The notes under the pieces are model-generated. The model saw only the letters and a program-made list of their open reading frames with translations. It ran no database searches and had not been told where the DNA came from. The position numbers and the translations under genes are program-made. From Prevotella sp. (lineage in GTDB: Bacteria; Bacteroidota; Bacteroidia; Bacteroidales; Dysgonomonadaceae), in NCBI GenBank assembly GCA_031285625.1, contig JAITVV010000029.1, forward strand, positions 38,875-102,874: 64,000 bases of DNA. Reading direction: 5' to 3'. Positions 1 through 8,237 of the stretch are shown here, piece by piece. Every line of letters starts with the position of its first letter. Position 1 is the first letter of the stretch.

Positions 1-1603
1 ACGTGACTATAACAGTACAAACATACCTCCACTACTGATGCGTAACGTTTATCTGCCTCCGTTTCATGAAGCAATAAAGGCCGGAGCTGCCACACTTATG
101 ACATCTTTTAATGATAATGATGGGATTCCTGCCTCAGGAAATGACTATATACTGAAAAATATCCTTCGTGATGAATGGAAATTCGATGGATTTGTTGTAT
201 CAGACTGGGCTTCGATGGGTGAAATGATTCCTCATGGATTTGCCAAAGATGATAAACAAGTGGCTGAAATATCAGCAAATGCAGGCCTTGATATGGAAAT
301 GGTAAGTGGAGCATATATCAAATATTTGCCCGAACTGATAAAAGAGGGTAAAGTGTCGATGGAAACAGTAGATAATGCTGTTCGTAATATATTACGTGTA
401 AAATTCAGAATGGGATTATTTGAAAATCCATATGTGGATACAAAGAGATCATCTGTATTATATGCAGAAGATCATATGAAAGCAGCCAGACAGGCAGCCA
501 TCGAATCTGCTATATTACTGAAAAATGATAATATTCTACCTCTGGCCGAAACCAAGAAAATAGCAATTATCGGGCCTATGGCAGATGCTCCACATGATCA
601 GATGGGGACATGGGTTTTTGACGGAGATAAGAAATATACAGTAACTCCGGTCGGAGCTCTTAAAGGTGAATATAAACATATCAATTATGTATATGAACCT
701 GCTTTGGGATACTCCCGTGATAAGAGTACAGCTAATTTTGAAAAGGCGAAGCGAGCAGCTGAGTCTGCAGATGTAGCAGTAGTATTTTTAGGAGAAGAAG
801 CTATACTTTCAGGTGAAGCTCATTCTTTATCCAATATAAATCTGATTGGAGTACAATCTGACCTGCTAAAAGCAGTAAAAAGCGTAGGTAAACCGGTAGT
901 TCTGGTCATTATGGCAGGTCGCCCATTGACTATCGAACGCGATCTTCCATATGCAGATGCTGTCTTGTTTAATTTCCATCCGGGAACAATGGGTGGTCCG
1001 GCTATTTTGGATTTATTATTCGGAAAAGCTAATCCTAGTGGAAAACTTCCTGCAACATTTGTACGCGAAGTAGGACAGATACCGATGTATTATAACCATA
1101 ATTCTACCGGTCGTCCGGCACCTGAGAAAGTGATGACTCTTGACCAAATTGAGCTGGAAGCAGGACAAACTTCCCTTGGTAATACATCATTCTACCTGGA
1201 TTCGGGGAAAGATCCGTTATTTCCATTCGGATATGGATTGTCATATACCACATTCGAATATTCAAATATAACACTCTCATCTGCTTCTGTACCAATGAAC
1301 GGTACATTGACTGTGAAGGCTACGCTTAAAAATACAGGCAATGTAGACGGTACAGAAGTTGCACAGCTATATGTACAAGATATTGTTGGTTCTGTTGTGC
1401 GCCCTGTAAAGGAGCTGAAAGGATTTCAACGAGTGGAACTTAAAGCTGGGGAAACGAAAACAATTGAATTTAAGTTAACGACAGGCAACCTGGCATTTTA
1501 TGGTCGGGATTTGATTAAAAAGGCTGAAAAAGGTGATTTTAATGTTTGGGTTGGCGGTAATAGTAACGCCACCCTGAAGAGTACTTTCTCTGTGACAGAA
1601 TAA
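1..1603 (+). CDS. Glycoside hydrolase family 3 beta-glucosidase, C-terminal part (5' end outside window)
   Basis: The reading frame is open from base 2, so the true start lies before the window; the Met codon at 38 is internal. The start of the visible protein, with an RDYN motif and LPPF, matches the end of the GH3 TIM-barrel. The catalytic nucleophile is the Asp of VSDW (codon 203-205). The alpha/beta sandwich domain follows (AILLKNDNILPL onward, about nt 490-1150), and a fibronectin III-like domain closes the protein (about nt 1320-1530, after FGYGLSYTTF). This architecture is that of BglX-type periplasmic beta-glucosidases, which remove terminal beta-glucosyl or related residues from oligosaccharides. 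The signal peptide and N-terminus cannot be seen. A GH5 glucanase-like gene follows on the same strand after a terminator, which suggests beta-glucan use. Exact substrate is not deducible. Confidence 0.93.
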   Translation, partial: RDYNSTNIPPLLMRNVYLPPFHEAIKAGAATLMTSFNDNDGIPASGNDYILKNILRDEWKFDGFVVSDWASMGEMIPHGFAKDDKQVAEISANAGLDMEMVSGAYIKYLPELIKEGKVSMETVDNAVRNILRVKFRMGLFENPYVDTKRSSVLYAEDHMKAARQAAIESAILLKNDNILPLAETKKIAIIGPMADAPHDQMGTWVFDGDKKYTVTPVGALKGEYKHINYVYEPALGYSRDKSTANFEKAKRAAESADVAVVFLGEEAILSGEAHSLSNINLIGVQSDLLKAVKSVGKPVVLVIMAGRPLTIERDLPYADAVLFNFHPGTMGGPAILDLLFGKANPSGKLPATFVREVGQIPMYYNHNSTGRPAPEKVMTLDQIELEAGQTSLGNTSFYLDSGKDPLFPFGYGLSYTTFEYSNITLSSASVPMNGTLTVKATLKNTGNVDGTEVAQLYVQDIVGSVVRPVKELKGFQRVELKAGETKTIEFKLTTGNLAFYGRDLIKKAEKGDFNVWVGGNSNATLKSTFSVTE

Positions 1604-1612
1604 AGTACTACA

Positions 1613-1658
1613 AAGGCATAAGAGTCATGTAATCAATGGTTCTTATGCCTTCTTTTTA
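1613..1658 (+). terminator. Rho-independent terminator after the GH3 gene
   Basis: The stem AAGGCATAAGA pairs with TCTTATGCCTT across a 17-base loop and is followed by a T-rich run (TTCTTTTTAT). It lies 10 bp after the GH3 stop codon and before the GH5 gene. Confidence 0.8.
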
Positions 1659-1691
1659 TCAGATTAATATGCAACTATAATATACAATACC

Positions 1692-2936
1692 ATGAAAAAA
1701 TTACTTTATCTCTTGTTTATACCTTTTCTCCTTCTCAGTTGTGAGTCCAGAAAAGAGGAGAAAAAAACTGCCGATCGCTTTTTGCGTGTGGCAGGTCCTG
1801 ATCTTATAAAACCTAATGGGGAGAGATTCTTTATTCAGGGAATTAATCTTGGTAACTGGTTAAACCCTGAGGGCTATATGTTTTTCTTCCAGGATGTGAG
1901 TTCATACCGCCTGATCAATGATGCCTTTTGCGAAATGGCAGGGCCTGATTTTACCAAATGGTTCTGGAAAGAATTCAAGAAGAATTATATAACAGAAGAT
2001 GATATAAAATATATTAAGCAGACAGGGATGAATTCGATAAGGATTCCATTTCATTACAAGCTTTTTACGAATGAAGATTATATGGGACTTGACGCTAACC
2101 ACGACGGATTTGAGCTTATGGATCAGGTTATAGAGTGGTGTCGTCAGCAAGATATGTATGTCATTCTGGATATGCACGATGCTCCGGGAGGACAAACAGG
2201 AGACAATATTGATGACAGCTATGGCTATCCATGGTTGATGGAAAGTGAGGAGAGCAAAGTACTGTTTTGTGATATCTGGAAAAATGTAGCAGAGCATTAT
2301 GCAAATGATACAATTATTCTCGGTTATGACCTACTGAACGAACCGATAGCGCATTATTTCCTTGAAGACTATGCCCATTTGAATGATTCTTTAGAGCCAT
2401 TATACAAAAGATGTGTAGAAACGATACGCACTGTGGATAAGAATCATATTGTATTACTTGGCGGTGCGCAATGGAATGGTAATTTCAAGGTATTTAAAGA
2501 TTCCAAATTTGATGATAAACTGATGTATACTTGCCACCGTTATTGGTGCGATACATTACAAGCCAATATTCAGGATTTCGTACAATTCAGGGATAGTGTA
2601 AACCTGCCTATGTATATGGGAGAGACAGGTGAGAATAACGATCAATGGATTGCAGGCTGGACACGCCTGATGGAGCGAAACAATATAGGCTGGCACTACT
2701 GGCCATATAAGAAAATGGTGCCAAACAGCTGTATGGTAACCATTCCTACTCCTGAAAACTGGGATATAATCGTTGAATATACCAAGATGGATAGGGGCAG
2801 CTTAGCTAAAGTACGTGAAGCTAGACCGGATCAGGCAACAGTTAGAAAAGCAATGACTGACTTGCTTGAGAATATGAAATTCAATAACTGTGTAAAAAAT
2901 GCAGGATATATATCGGCGCTGGGCATGAAGCCTTAG
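1692..2936 (+). CDS. Glycoside hydrolase family 5 lipoprotein (glucanase-like)
   Basis: A 414-residue protein with a lipoprotein signal peptide (LLLSC, Cys17), so probably anchored in the outer or inner membrane. The GH5 clan A barrel is clear: the opening INLGNWLNPEG (about 51-61), SIRIPFHY (about 115-122), VILDMHDAPGG (157-167), the acid/base Glu217 in DLLNEP, CHRYW (281-285) and the nucleophile Glu311 in MGETGEN. The NLGNWL start resembles exo-beta-1,3-glucanases and related GH5 enzymes, but the substrate cannot be fixed from sequence. ATG at 1692 gives the signal peptide directly. It follows a GH3 enzyme that could hydrolyse its products, although a terminator separates them. Confidence 0.9.
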   Translation: MKKLLYLLFIPFLLLSCESRKEEKKTADRFLRVAGPDLIKPNGERFFIQGINLGNWLNPEGYMFFFQDVSSYRLINDAFCEMAGPDFTKWFWKEFKKNYITEDDIKYIKQTGMNSIRIPFHYKLFTNEDYMGLDANHDGFELMDQVIEWCRQQDMYVILDMHDAPGGQTGDNIDDSYGYPWLMESEESKVLFCDIWKNVAEHYANDTIILGYDLLNEPIAHYFLEDYAHLNDSLEPLYKRCVETIRTVDKNHIVLLGGAQWNGNFKVFKDSKFDDKLMYTCHRYWCDTLQANIQDFVQFRDSVNLPMYMGETGENNDQWIAGWTRLMERNNIGWHYWPYKKMVPNSCMVTIPTPENWDIIVEYTKMDRGSLAKVREARPDQATVRKAMTDLLENMKFNNCVKNAGYISALGMKP

Positions 2937-2991
2937 CTGAAAAACTAAATCTCTTCGCTTAGTGATTAAGCGTATTGTAAATGGAGGTTGA

Positions 2992-3024
2992 AAAAGGGGT
3001 TATCTTGCTGGGGTAATCCCTTTT
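2992..3024. terminator. Bidirectional terminator between convergent genes
   Basis: AAAAGGGGTTA and TAATCCCTTTT form an 11-bp stem with one G-T pair. It sits between the GH5 gene (plus) and the convergent small membrane protein gene (minus), whose stop codon it touches. It is A-rich on one side and T-rich on the other, so it can serve both strands. Confidence 0.75.
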
Positions 3025-3379
3025 ATTTATCCTCTTCCTGCTCTTTCTTATACGCCATGGGTAAGGCAACAGAGCAGTAGAGAGTAAGTACAGCGGCAAT
3101 AAGCAATGTTACTACCCATCCGCTCATATCTATAAACATCAGGTAAGTGGAAACACACATCAGCAATACGGAAAGTATCTGAATATTGAATAACCGTTTC
3201 CCGCGCAGGCTTTTTCCCGGATATGGAGTTGTGAACGTTATAGCAGCGTATCCGGAAACACCTGCTACCATTACAAATTTAGCAATGTCGGGACGGAAGA
3301 AGTAAGTTGCAGCTGCTATAAGAATAAGAATAGCGGATATTTGAAAAATTATATTTTTAAGCTTTGTATTTTGCTTCAT
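3023..3379 (-). CDS. Small conserved-type inner membrane protein, function unknown
   Basis: 118 residues with four predicted membrane helices (about 9-28, 34-50, 67-83 and 88-106) and a charged C-terminus (KKEQEEDK). The loop between helices 2 and 3 contains PGKSLRGKRLFN. I recognise no functional motif. It lies 8 bp downstream of the divIC/ftsB-like gene on the same strand and is probably co-transcribed with it. That position hints at the cell envelope but does not prove a division role. Confidence 0.75.
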   Translation of the reverse strand: MKQNTKLKNIIFQISAILILIAAATYFFRPDIAKFVMVAGVSGYAAITFTTPYPGKSLRGKRLFNIQILSVLLMCVSTYLMFIDMSGWVVTLLIAAVLTLYCSVALPMAYKKEQEEDK

Positions 3380-3387
3380 TACACAGA

Positions 3388-3690
3388 TTATTCTACAATG
3401 AAAACATCTTCATTTTCTTTTTTCATCAGATAATTTTCACGGGCAAACTTTTCGATGCGGTCTTTGTCTGATTCCAGTAGTTTAAGTTTTTGCTTATCTT
3501 CCTCTGTCTGATTGCGATAGTGATCAATTTGTCCGTTTAGTTCCATTATTTTCGCATCATAGCCAAACCGTGCAAAAATATTGCTATCGGTAATAAAGAA
3601 TGCGAAAAGAATGATTACCAATATAATAAGTAGCTGTACTTTTGTATATCTGGTAATAAGATAATTGAATATCGATCGAAAAAATTTCAT
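3388..3690 (-). CDS. FtsB/DivIC-family septum formation initiator
   Basis: A 100-residue bitopic protein: a short basic N-terminus, one membrane helix (about 17-34, LLIILVIILFAFF) and a coiled coil (about 47-80), ending in a short conserved segment EKFARENYLMKKENEDVF. This is the FtsB/DivIC layout. Such proteins bridge FtsL and FtsQ in the divisome and act on the outer face of the inner membrane. The ftsL and ftsQ genes are in this window but 28-40 kb away in the dcw cluster. A -7 box TATCTTTG lies on this strand at 3737-3744. Confidence 0.88.
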   Translation of the reverse strand: MKFFRSIFNYLITRYTKVQLLIILVIILFAFFITDSNIFARFGYDAKIMELNGQIDHYRNQTEEDKQKLKLLESDKDRIEKFARENYLMKKENEDVFIVE

Positions 3691-3736
3691 AAACTGAAAA
3701 AAATTAAGTCAATGCTATTTCATTAAACTCATGTTG

Positions 3737-3752
3737 CAAAGATATATATTTG
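3737..3752. promoter_or_regulatory. Overlapping divergent -7 boxes
   Basis: On the minus strand TATCTTTG (3737-3744) faces the divIC-like gene. On the plus strand TATATTTG (3745-3752) faces the leucine-rich-repeat gene. Both match the Bacteroidetes -7 consensus TAnnTTTG and they abut, so two polymerases could not occupy both at once. Confidence 0.65.
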
Positions 3753-3786
3753 TAGTTGTAAATTAAAGAAATAAGGTTAAAAGATA

Positions 3787-4542
3787 ATGAGTGGAATAGA
3801 AAAAATAAAAGAATTCAGCAGGCTTTTATATGAAAAATCAAATGGTATTTTTTTAGATCCTGCTGACGAAGATATAGGAAAAACAATTTGTGAAATCAAA
3901 CTTTCTTCCGATATAGTATTGATTCTACCACGTACAAAAGACTTGTCGAATATCCGGTTTTATAAAAATGTGAAGATTATAGAAATCAACAACTATAAGT
4001 TAGATAAAGCTAAATATAAAATATTGGAGCAAAACGCAGATTTGCTGGAGCAGGTAACACACTTACGAATATGGAATAACAAGCAGGACGATTTGGGCTT
4101 GTTGAAACTATTTCCTAATCTGACTCATTTGCAGATTTCTTATATCAGAAAAGATCATTCTTTCTTTAAAGAGCTTGAGTCACTTCGCCATTTGCAGGTG
4201 TTGTGGTTGTTCAGCCTTTCAAGATTAGAAAATTTACAATTTCTAGAATATGTAAAAAGTGATTTGGTAGCGTTGGGGATAGAATCTACCAAAACGCTGA
4301 AAAGCTTCTCCGGTTTGGAGAATATTCCTTCCTTACAGTTTCTTTCTATGTGGGGTTCTACTTACGAAAGCGCAAAGTTTATTACATTGGATAATCTGGA
4401 TGGAATAGAAACATTGTCAAATTTAACCGAACTGGAGATTAAGTTCTATAGATTTGATATAGATGATTTGAAACATAGGCTAAAAGGATTGAAATATCTA
4501 AAGAGTTATACAGTAGATAAAAATATCTATCAGAATAGTTAA
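3787..4542 (+). CDS. Leucine-rich-repeat-like cytoplasmic protein, function unknown
   Basis: 251 residues with no signal peptide or membrane segment. From about residue 80 there is an irregular series of leucine-rich repeats: VTHLRIWNN, LTHLQISY, LQVLWLFSLSRL, LVALGIES, LQFLSMWGS, LTELEIKF. These resemble the beta-strand faces of an LRR solenoid. The N-terminal ~70 residues are not recognisable. The stop codon lies 1 bp before the xerD start, so the two are probably translated from one message. LRR proteins usually bind other proteins; no partner can be named. Confidence 0.75.
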   Translation: MSGIEKIKEFSRLLYEKSNGIFLDPADEDIGKTICEIKLSSDIVLILPRTKDLSNIRFYKNVKIIEINNYKLDKAKYKILEQNADLLEQVTHLRIWNNKQDDLGLLKLFPNLTHLQISYIRKDHSFFKELESLRHLQVLWLFSLSRLENLQFLEYVKSDLVALGIESTKTLKSFSGLENIPSLQFLSMWGSTYESAKFITLDNLDGIETLSNLTELEIKFYRFDIDDLKHRLKGLKYLKSYTVDKNIYQNS

Positions 4543-4543
4543 A

Positions 4544-5443
4544 ATGGCAAAGGAAGATAATATAGCAAAAAAATATAGGAACTATCTGCTTTTGGAAAAG
4601 TCGTTGTCGCCTAATTCTATCGATGCTTATCTGACCGATCTGGCTAAACTTTCGGACTTCCTCGAAAACGAGAATCTGAAAGTGGAAGATATTACCCTCG
4701 ATAATCTTCAACAGTTTGTCGCACAGCTTTATGATATCGGAATCAATGCCCGGTCTGTAGCTCGTATCATTTCAGGGATAAAGTCTTTCTATAACTTTTT
4801 GGTGCTGGATGGTTATATGCAAACAGACCCGACAGAATTGCTGGAAACGCCAAAGATCGGTTTGAAATTACCAACCGTCCTTTCTCTTGATGAAATTGAA
4901 AAACTAATGTCCGTAATTGATTTATCCACAAAAGAAGGGCAGCGCAATAGAGCCATTCTCGAAACACTGTATAGTTGCGGATTACGTATTTCGGAGTTGA
5001 CCAAACTAAAATTTTCAGACTTATTTTTTGATGAGGGTTTTATCAAAGTGGAAGGTAAAGGGAGTAAGCAACGCCTTGTTCCTATTTCGCATACAGCGAT
5101 AAAAGAGATAGAGAAGTTTTTATATTATCGCAGGGAAATAAATGTGAAGAAAGGTTCGGAAGATGCTTTGTTTTTAAGTAACCGTGGTACCCCGATCTCA
5201 CGCATTATGGTTTTCCATTTTATAAAAGAATATGCCATACAGGCAGGGATAAAGAAAACAATCAGTCCGCATACGTTTCGCCATTCATTTGCAACTCATT
5301 TGCTTGAAGGTGGAGCAAATATCCGTGCAATACAATTGATGCTGGGCCATGAAAAAATTACCACGACTGAGATATATACTCATATGGACAGGGAATATCT
5401 GCGGCAGGAGATCATAGAGCATCATCCTCGCAATAAGGTATAA
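4544..5443 (+). CDS. xerD: Tyrosine recombinase XerD
   Basis: 299 residues, the usual size for XerC/XerD. The N-terminal SAM-like core-binding domain (about 5-90) is followed by the catalytic domain with all six residues visible: Arg148 (CGLRISEL), Lys172 (GKGSKQR), His243 and Arg246 (HTFRHSFATHLL), His269 (LGHE) and the nucleophile Tyr278 (EIYTHMD). It resolves chromosome dimers at dif, with XerC and FtsK as the usual partners. XerD is preferred over XerC from the overall sequence, but the two are hard to separate by eye. No attachment sites or mobile genes flank it, so this is a housekeeping copy. Confidence 0.9.
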   Translation: MAKEDNIAKKYRNYLLLEKSLSPNSIDAYLTDLAKLSDFLENENLKVEDITLDNLQQFVAQLYDIGINARSVARIISGIKSFYNFLVLDGYMQTDPTELLETPKIGLKLPTVLSLDEIEKLMSVIDLSTKEGQRNRAILETLYSCGLRISELTKLKFSDLFFDEGFIKVEGKGSKQRLVPISHTAIKEIEKFLYYRREINVKKGSEDALFLSNRGTPISRIMVFHFIKEYAIQAGIKKTISPHTFRHSFATHLLEGGANIRAIQLMLGHEKITTTEIYTHMDREYLRQEIIEHHPRNKV

Positions 5444-5448
5444 AAATT

Positions 5449-5480
5449 GAACCGCCCATAGTGATATCCAAGGGCGGCTC
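5449..5480 (+). terminator. Terminator after xerD
   Basis: GAACCGCCC and GGGCGGCTC form a 9-bp stem with one mismatch around a 14-base loop. The T-run after it is weak (TTGCTTCATT). It lies between convergent xerD and the sialate O-acetylesterase-like gene. Confidence 0.6.
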
Positions 5481-5515
5481 TTGCTTCATTGCTGCTTGTT
5501 AAATGTCTGTCAATA

Positions 5516-7456
5516 TTAGTGTTGTGTAATTCCCTTCCAATTGTCTGTTCTGAATGGTGTTGCCGGTAATCCTTCTTTATTGAACAGGTTCACATCCGGA
5601 TTATTCGACCATGAATAGCGTACAGCTACCGGATTGGCTACTTTATCTGAATATACAACAACCTTATTCCCATCAAGATATGCTTTTGCCCATTCAAAAT
5701 TTTGGTCGGCTCCTGCTATTGCAAAACCTTCTATGTATCCGTATTTATTATTTACAGATAGCCCTTGCCCTATATTATTATACTCAATAATAGCTTTTTT
5801 ACCTTCAATATTCATTGCTTTGAAAGTAGGACCTGAATATACAATATCTGTTTTACCATAATCCTTGTTCAGAGCGATAAGTGCAAGGCGTAGGCCTACA
5901 TCCTGCTTGTTGCGAGGGTGTATATCATCGGCATCGCCAATGTCTGTGATTACAGCCTGCCCGGTCTGAGGTAATGAGAGCGTCATTGTTTGTGCTTCAC
6001 GCAATTCGGCCCATTCACTATCTTTTGGTGTATTATCTTTTGCCATAAAGTTGGCCAGTTGTACCCAGTAGAAAGGAAATTCATAGCCCCATTTTTCACG
6101 CCAGTTGTTTATCATGGTAGGGAATAGTGTACGGTAATTATATGCCTGTGATGCATTATTCTCTCCTTGATACCAGATAGCGCCCTTGATAGATAGTTGC
6201 GTAATAGGGTTTATCATGGCATTGTAGAGTAGGGAATAATACATATTAGGAGACATGTCAATGTAGTTGAACATTTTATTTGTAACTGCTTCTTTGTATA
6301 ACCATTCTCCTGCCAGTGGATATTCACCATTTTGTGTTCTCAGATATATATCATCAGCTTTTCCATAAATGCCTCCGCCACCGCTATAATCTGTTACCTT
6401 TATGATTATGGTATTTTCTCCTGCCTTGAGTACGTTTGCAGGAATTTCATAAACTCTGTTTGTTGCATAGCCTGCTGTTTCGCCAACTTTTATACCATTT
6501 ATCCATGTGATGTCATTATCATCGATTGGCCCTAGTTGAATTGTTGCGGCTTTTCCTTCATCCTCTTTTGGCAGAGTAAGGTTATATCTGAACCATATTA
6601 TTCCGTCTACATTACCTAGTACATTTTCCCATAACTGAGGTATCTGCATTTTTTGCCAGTCCGATATATTGGTTGATGGTTCATACCAATTGCCGCTCAG
6701 TCCCGGATCATTGTTCATTGCCTCTACATATTTAGCCCTGCTTATTTCGTTATCTTTGGCCTGCAGGTCAAAATTTGTGATATCTATGCTTTTGTATCTT
6801 TCCCTGAATTGTTGAGGAAGTTTGCTAAAGGCATCAGCGCTTGTCCATGTCTCTATATCTGTTCCACCCCACGAAGAATTGATGATACCCACAGGCATAT
6901 TTAGTTCTTTATTCAATTTACGAGCAAAGAAATAAGCTACAGCGGAGAAATTGGCAACAGTATGAGGTGAACATACCTGCCATGCGCCATTTAGCTCGTC
7001 TTTAGGTTTTGTACTTATATCTTTATCTACATTGAATGTCCGTATCTGGGGGTGATTAGCCTCTCTTATTTCGGTAGTGGCATTCATTATGTTCTCTACT
7101 GTCCATTCCATGTTGGACTGACCCGAGCATAACCAGACTTCTCCTACAAGAATATTATCGAAAGAAATTTTATTGTTCTTTCCTTTCACTTCCATAGTAT
7201 AAGGGCCGCCATATGCTACCGGATCGAGAAGTAAAATCCAGTTGCCGTTCTTATCTGCTTTTACTTTTTTTGTCTGATTGATAAAGCTGACCTCTACGGT
7301 TTCATTTTTGTCTGCCCATCCCCATATTTTTATAGGTTTATCACGTTGCAGTACCATATTGTCAGAGAAGATACGAGGCAATTTAACTTCTGCATGTAAG
7401 TTTGCCAAAACTAAGCTGAAACAGCAAAGAAAAAAGAGTTTGATGTTTTTATTCAT
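5516..7456 (-). CDS. Sialate O-acetylesterase-like SGNH esterase, exported
   Basis: 646 residues with an N-terminal signal peptide ending near HAEVKLP. An N-terminal beta domain (about 25-100) precedes the SGNH/GDSL-like esterase core: block I LCSGQSNMEW with nucleophile Ser114, GGTDIETW near 197-204 (block II/III), GAIWYQGENNA, and the Asp/His block DDIHPRNK near the C-terminus. The core is interrupted by a galactose-binding-like jelly-roll of about 130 residues (WYEPSTNISDWQ to about VYEIPANVL). This is the layout of Bacteroidetes family 9-O-acetylesterases that deacetylate sialic acids or acetylated plant glycans. The true substrate could be sialate or acetylxylan-type sugars. Confidence 0.9.
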   Translation of the reverse strand: MNKNIKLFFLCCFSLVLANLHAEVKLPRIFSDNMVLQRDKPIKIWGWADKNETVEVSFINQTKKVKADKNGNWILLLDPVAYGGPYTMEVKGKNNKISFDNILVGEVWLCSGQSNMEWTVENIMNATTEIREANHPQIRTFNVDKDISTKPKDELNGAWQVCSPHTVANFSAVAYFFARKLNKELNMPVGIINSSWGGTDIETWTSADAFSKLPQQFRERYKSIDITNFDLQAKDNEISRAKYVEAMNNDPGLSGNWYEPSTNISDWQKMQIPQLWENVLGNVDGIIWFRYNLTLPKEDEGKAATIQLGPIDDNDITWINGIKVGETAGYATNRVYEIPANVLKAGENTIIIKVTDYSGGGGIYGKADDIYLRTQNGEYPLAGEWLYKEAVTNKMFNYIDMSPNMYYSLLYNAMINPITQLSIKGAIWYQGENNASQAYNYRTLFPTMINNWREKWGYEFPFYWVQLANFMAKDNTPKDSEWAELREAQTMTLSLPQTGQAVITDIGDADDIHPRNKQDVGLRLALIALNKDYGKTDIVYSGPTFKAMNIEGKKAIIEYNNIGQGLSVNNKYGYIEGFAIAGADQNFEWAKAYLDGNKVVVYSDKVANPVAVRYSWSNNPDVNLFNKEGLPATPFRTDNWKGITQH

Positions 7457-7534
7457 GGTGTGTGTATTAGACAGCGTAAGTAAAAGAGATTATTTAATGC
7501 AACATTATTTAACCGACTATTGCTGTTGCAGATA

Positions 7535-7542
7535 CAAAAGTA
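7535..7542 (-). promoter_or_regulatory. -7 box for the esterase gene
   Basis: TACTTTTG on the minus strand matches TAnnTTTG and lies about 80 bp before the esterase ATG. The five-copy palindromic repeat (7541-7563) begins in its last two bases and fills the spacer toward the -33 region. Confidence 0.5.
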
Positions 7543-7563
7543 ATAAATAGGTCTGAGACCTTA
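7541..7563 (+). repeat. Copy 1 of the AGGTCTGWGRCCTTA palindromic repeat
   Basis: Core AGGTCTGAGACCTTA at 7549-7563, preceded by TAATAAAT. The 13-base core folds with pairs A-T, G-C, G-C, T-A, C-G. It is one of five copies in this window (24131, 36451, 39106, 40657). This copy lies just upstream of the esterase -7 box. Confidence 0.7.
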
Positions 7564-7617
7564 AAATAAATATTAAAAATCTATTTAGATAATTTTGATA
7601 GGTATATAAATTTAAAA

Positions 7618-7643
7618 AACCGATACATTTTAGTATATCGGTT
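7618..7643 (-). terminator. Terminator after the small Lys/Ala-rich gene
   Basis: AACCGATA and TATCGGTT form a perfect 8-bp stem with a 10-base loop. On the minus strand it is followed directly by a T-run (GTTTTTTAAA). It lies 29 bp after the stop codon of the gene at 7673-7978. Confidence 0.8.
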
Positions 7644-7672
7644 TTCATTTTTAATCTAACTGAATATCAAAT

Positions 7673-7978
7673 TTATTTCTTTGATTTGCTATTCCATTCT
7701 TTTTTAGCATCGCTCTTTAGTGTATTAGCATCTTTTTTAGCATTCTGAATATCACTTTTAGCATCCTTCTTCGCAGTTTTTACTTCTGCACCAGCTCCCT
7801 TTTCAACTTTCTTCATATCAGATTTTGCATCTTTTTTAGCTTCGCCCAATTCAGTTTTAGCTTTTTGGCTTTCTGTTTTTATTTCTTGTTTAGCTTTAGG
7901 AAGTACACCTTGAGCCATCATATTTGCAGAAGCAAACAGAGCAACTGCTATAATACCTGAGAGAATAATCTTTTTCAT
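7673..7978 (-). CDS. Small exported Lys/Ala-rich coiled or disordered protein
   Basis: 101 residues counted from the ATG at 7978, which begins a standard signal peptide (MKKIILSGIIAVALFASA, cleavage near AQG). An upstream in-frame start would add 16 residues before the signal and is unlikely. The mature part is almost only Lys, Ala, Asp, Glu, Ser and Thr. It repeats AKKDAKSD-like units (KKDAKSDMKK, KKDAKSDIQN, KKDANTLKSDAKK), a pattern expected for a long helix or a LEA-like disordered chain. No catalytic motif is present. Its own terminator follows, so it is probably a monocistronic message. A periplasmic or surface protective/scaffolding role is only a guess. Confidence 0.75.
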   Translation of the reverse strand: MKKIILSGIIAVALFASANMMAQGVLPKAKQEIKTESQKAKTELGEAKKDAKSDMKKVEKGAGAEVKTAKKDAKSDIQNAKKDANTLKSDAKKEWNSKSKK

Positions 7979-8185
7979 AATTTTAATTTCTAATATTGTT
8001 TTAGAATTGAAACTTAATTCTGTCATAAAACACAGAGATATTTCGCTTTGTTTTTGAAGAAGCCTGAATTATTTATCCTCTCTTGTGTAAATATTGCTAA
8101 AGAATATTTACGATATTTAAAATGGCTGATTAGGATATTCTTAATTACATATTTTACTCTTTTCATTACCGAAACAAAAAAAGTC

Positions 8186-8193
8186 TATCTTTG
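8186..8193 (+). promoter_or_regulatory. -7 box for ispG
   Basis: TATCTTTG matches the Bacteroidetes -7 consensus and lies 45 bp before the ispG start codon. No convincing -33 TTTG is visible at the expected distance. Confidence 0.6.
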
Positions 8194-8237
8194 TTATAAT
8201 ATTCGGATTCCAACTAAAAAAAATATTTTAAGTTCAT

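Noticed and set aside
4544-5443. Tyrosine recombinase as the integrase of a mobile element
   Set aside because: Length and motifs match housekeeping XerD, there is no tRNA or att repeat nearby, and the neighbours are core genes.
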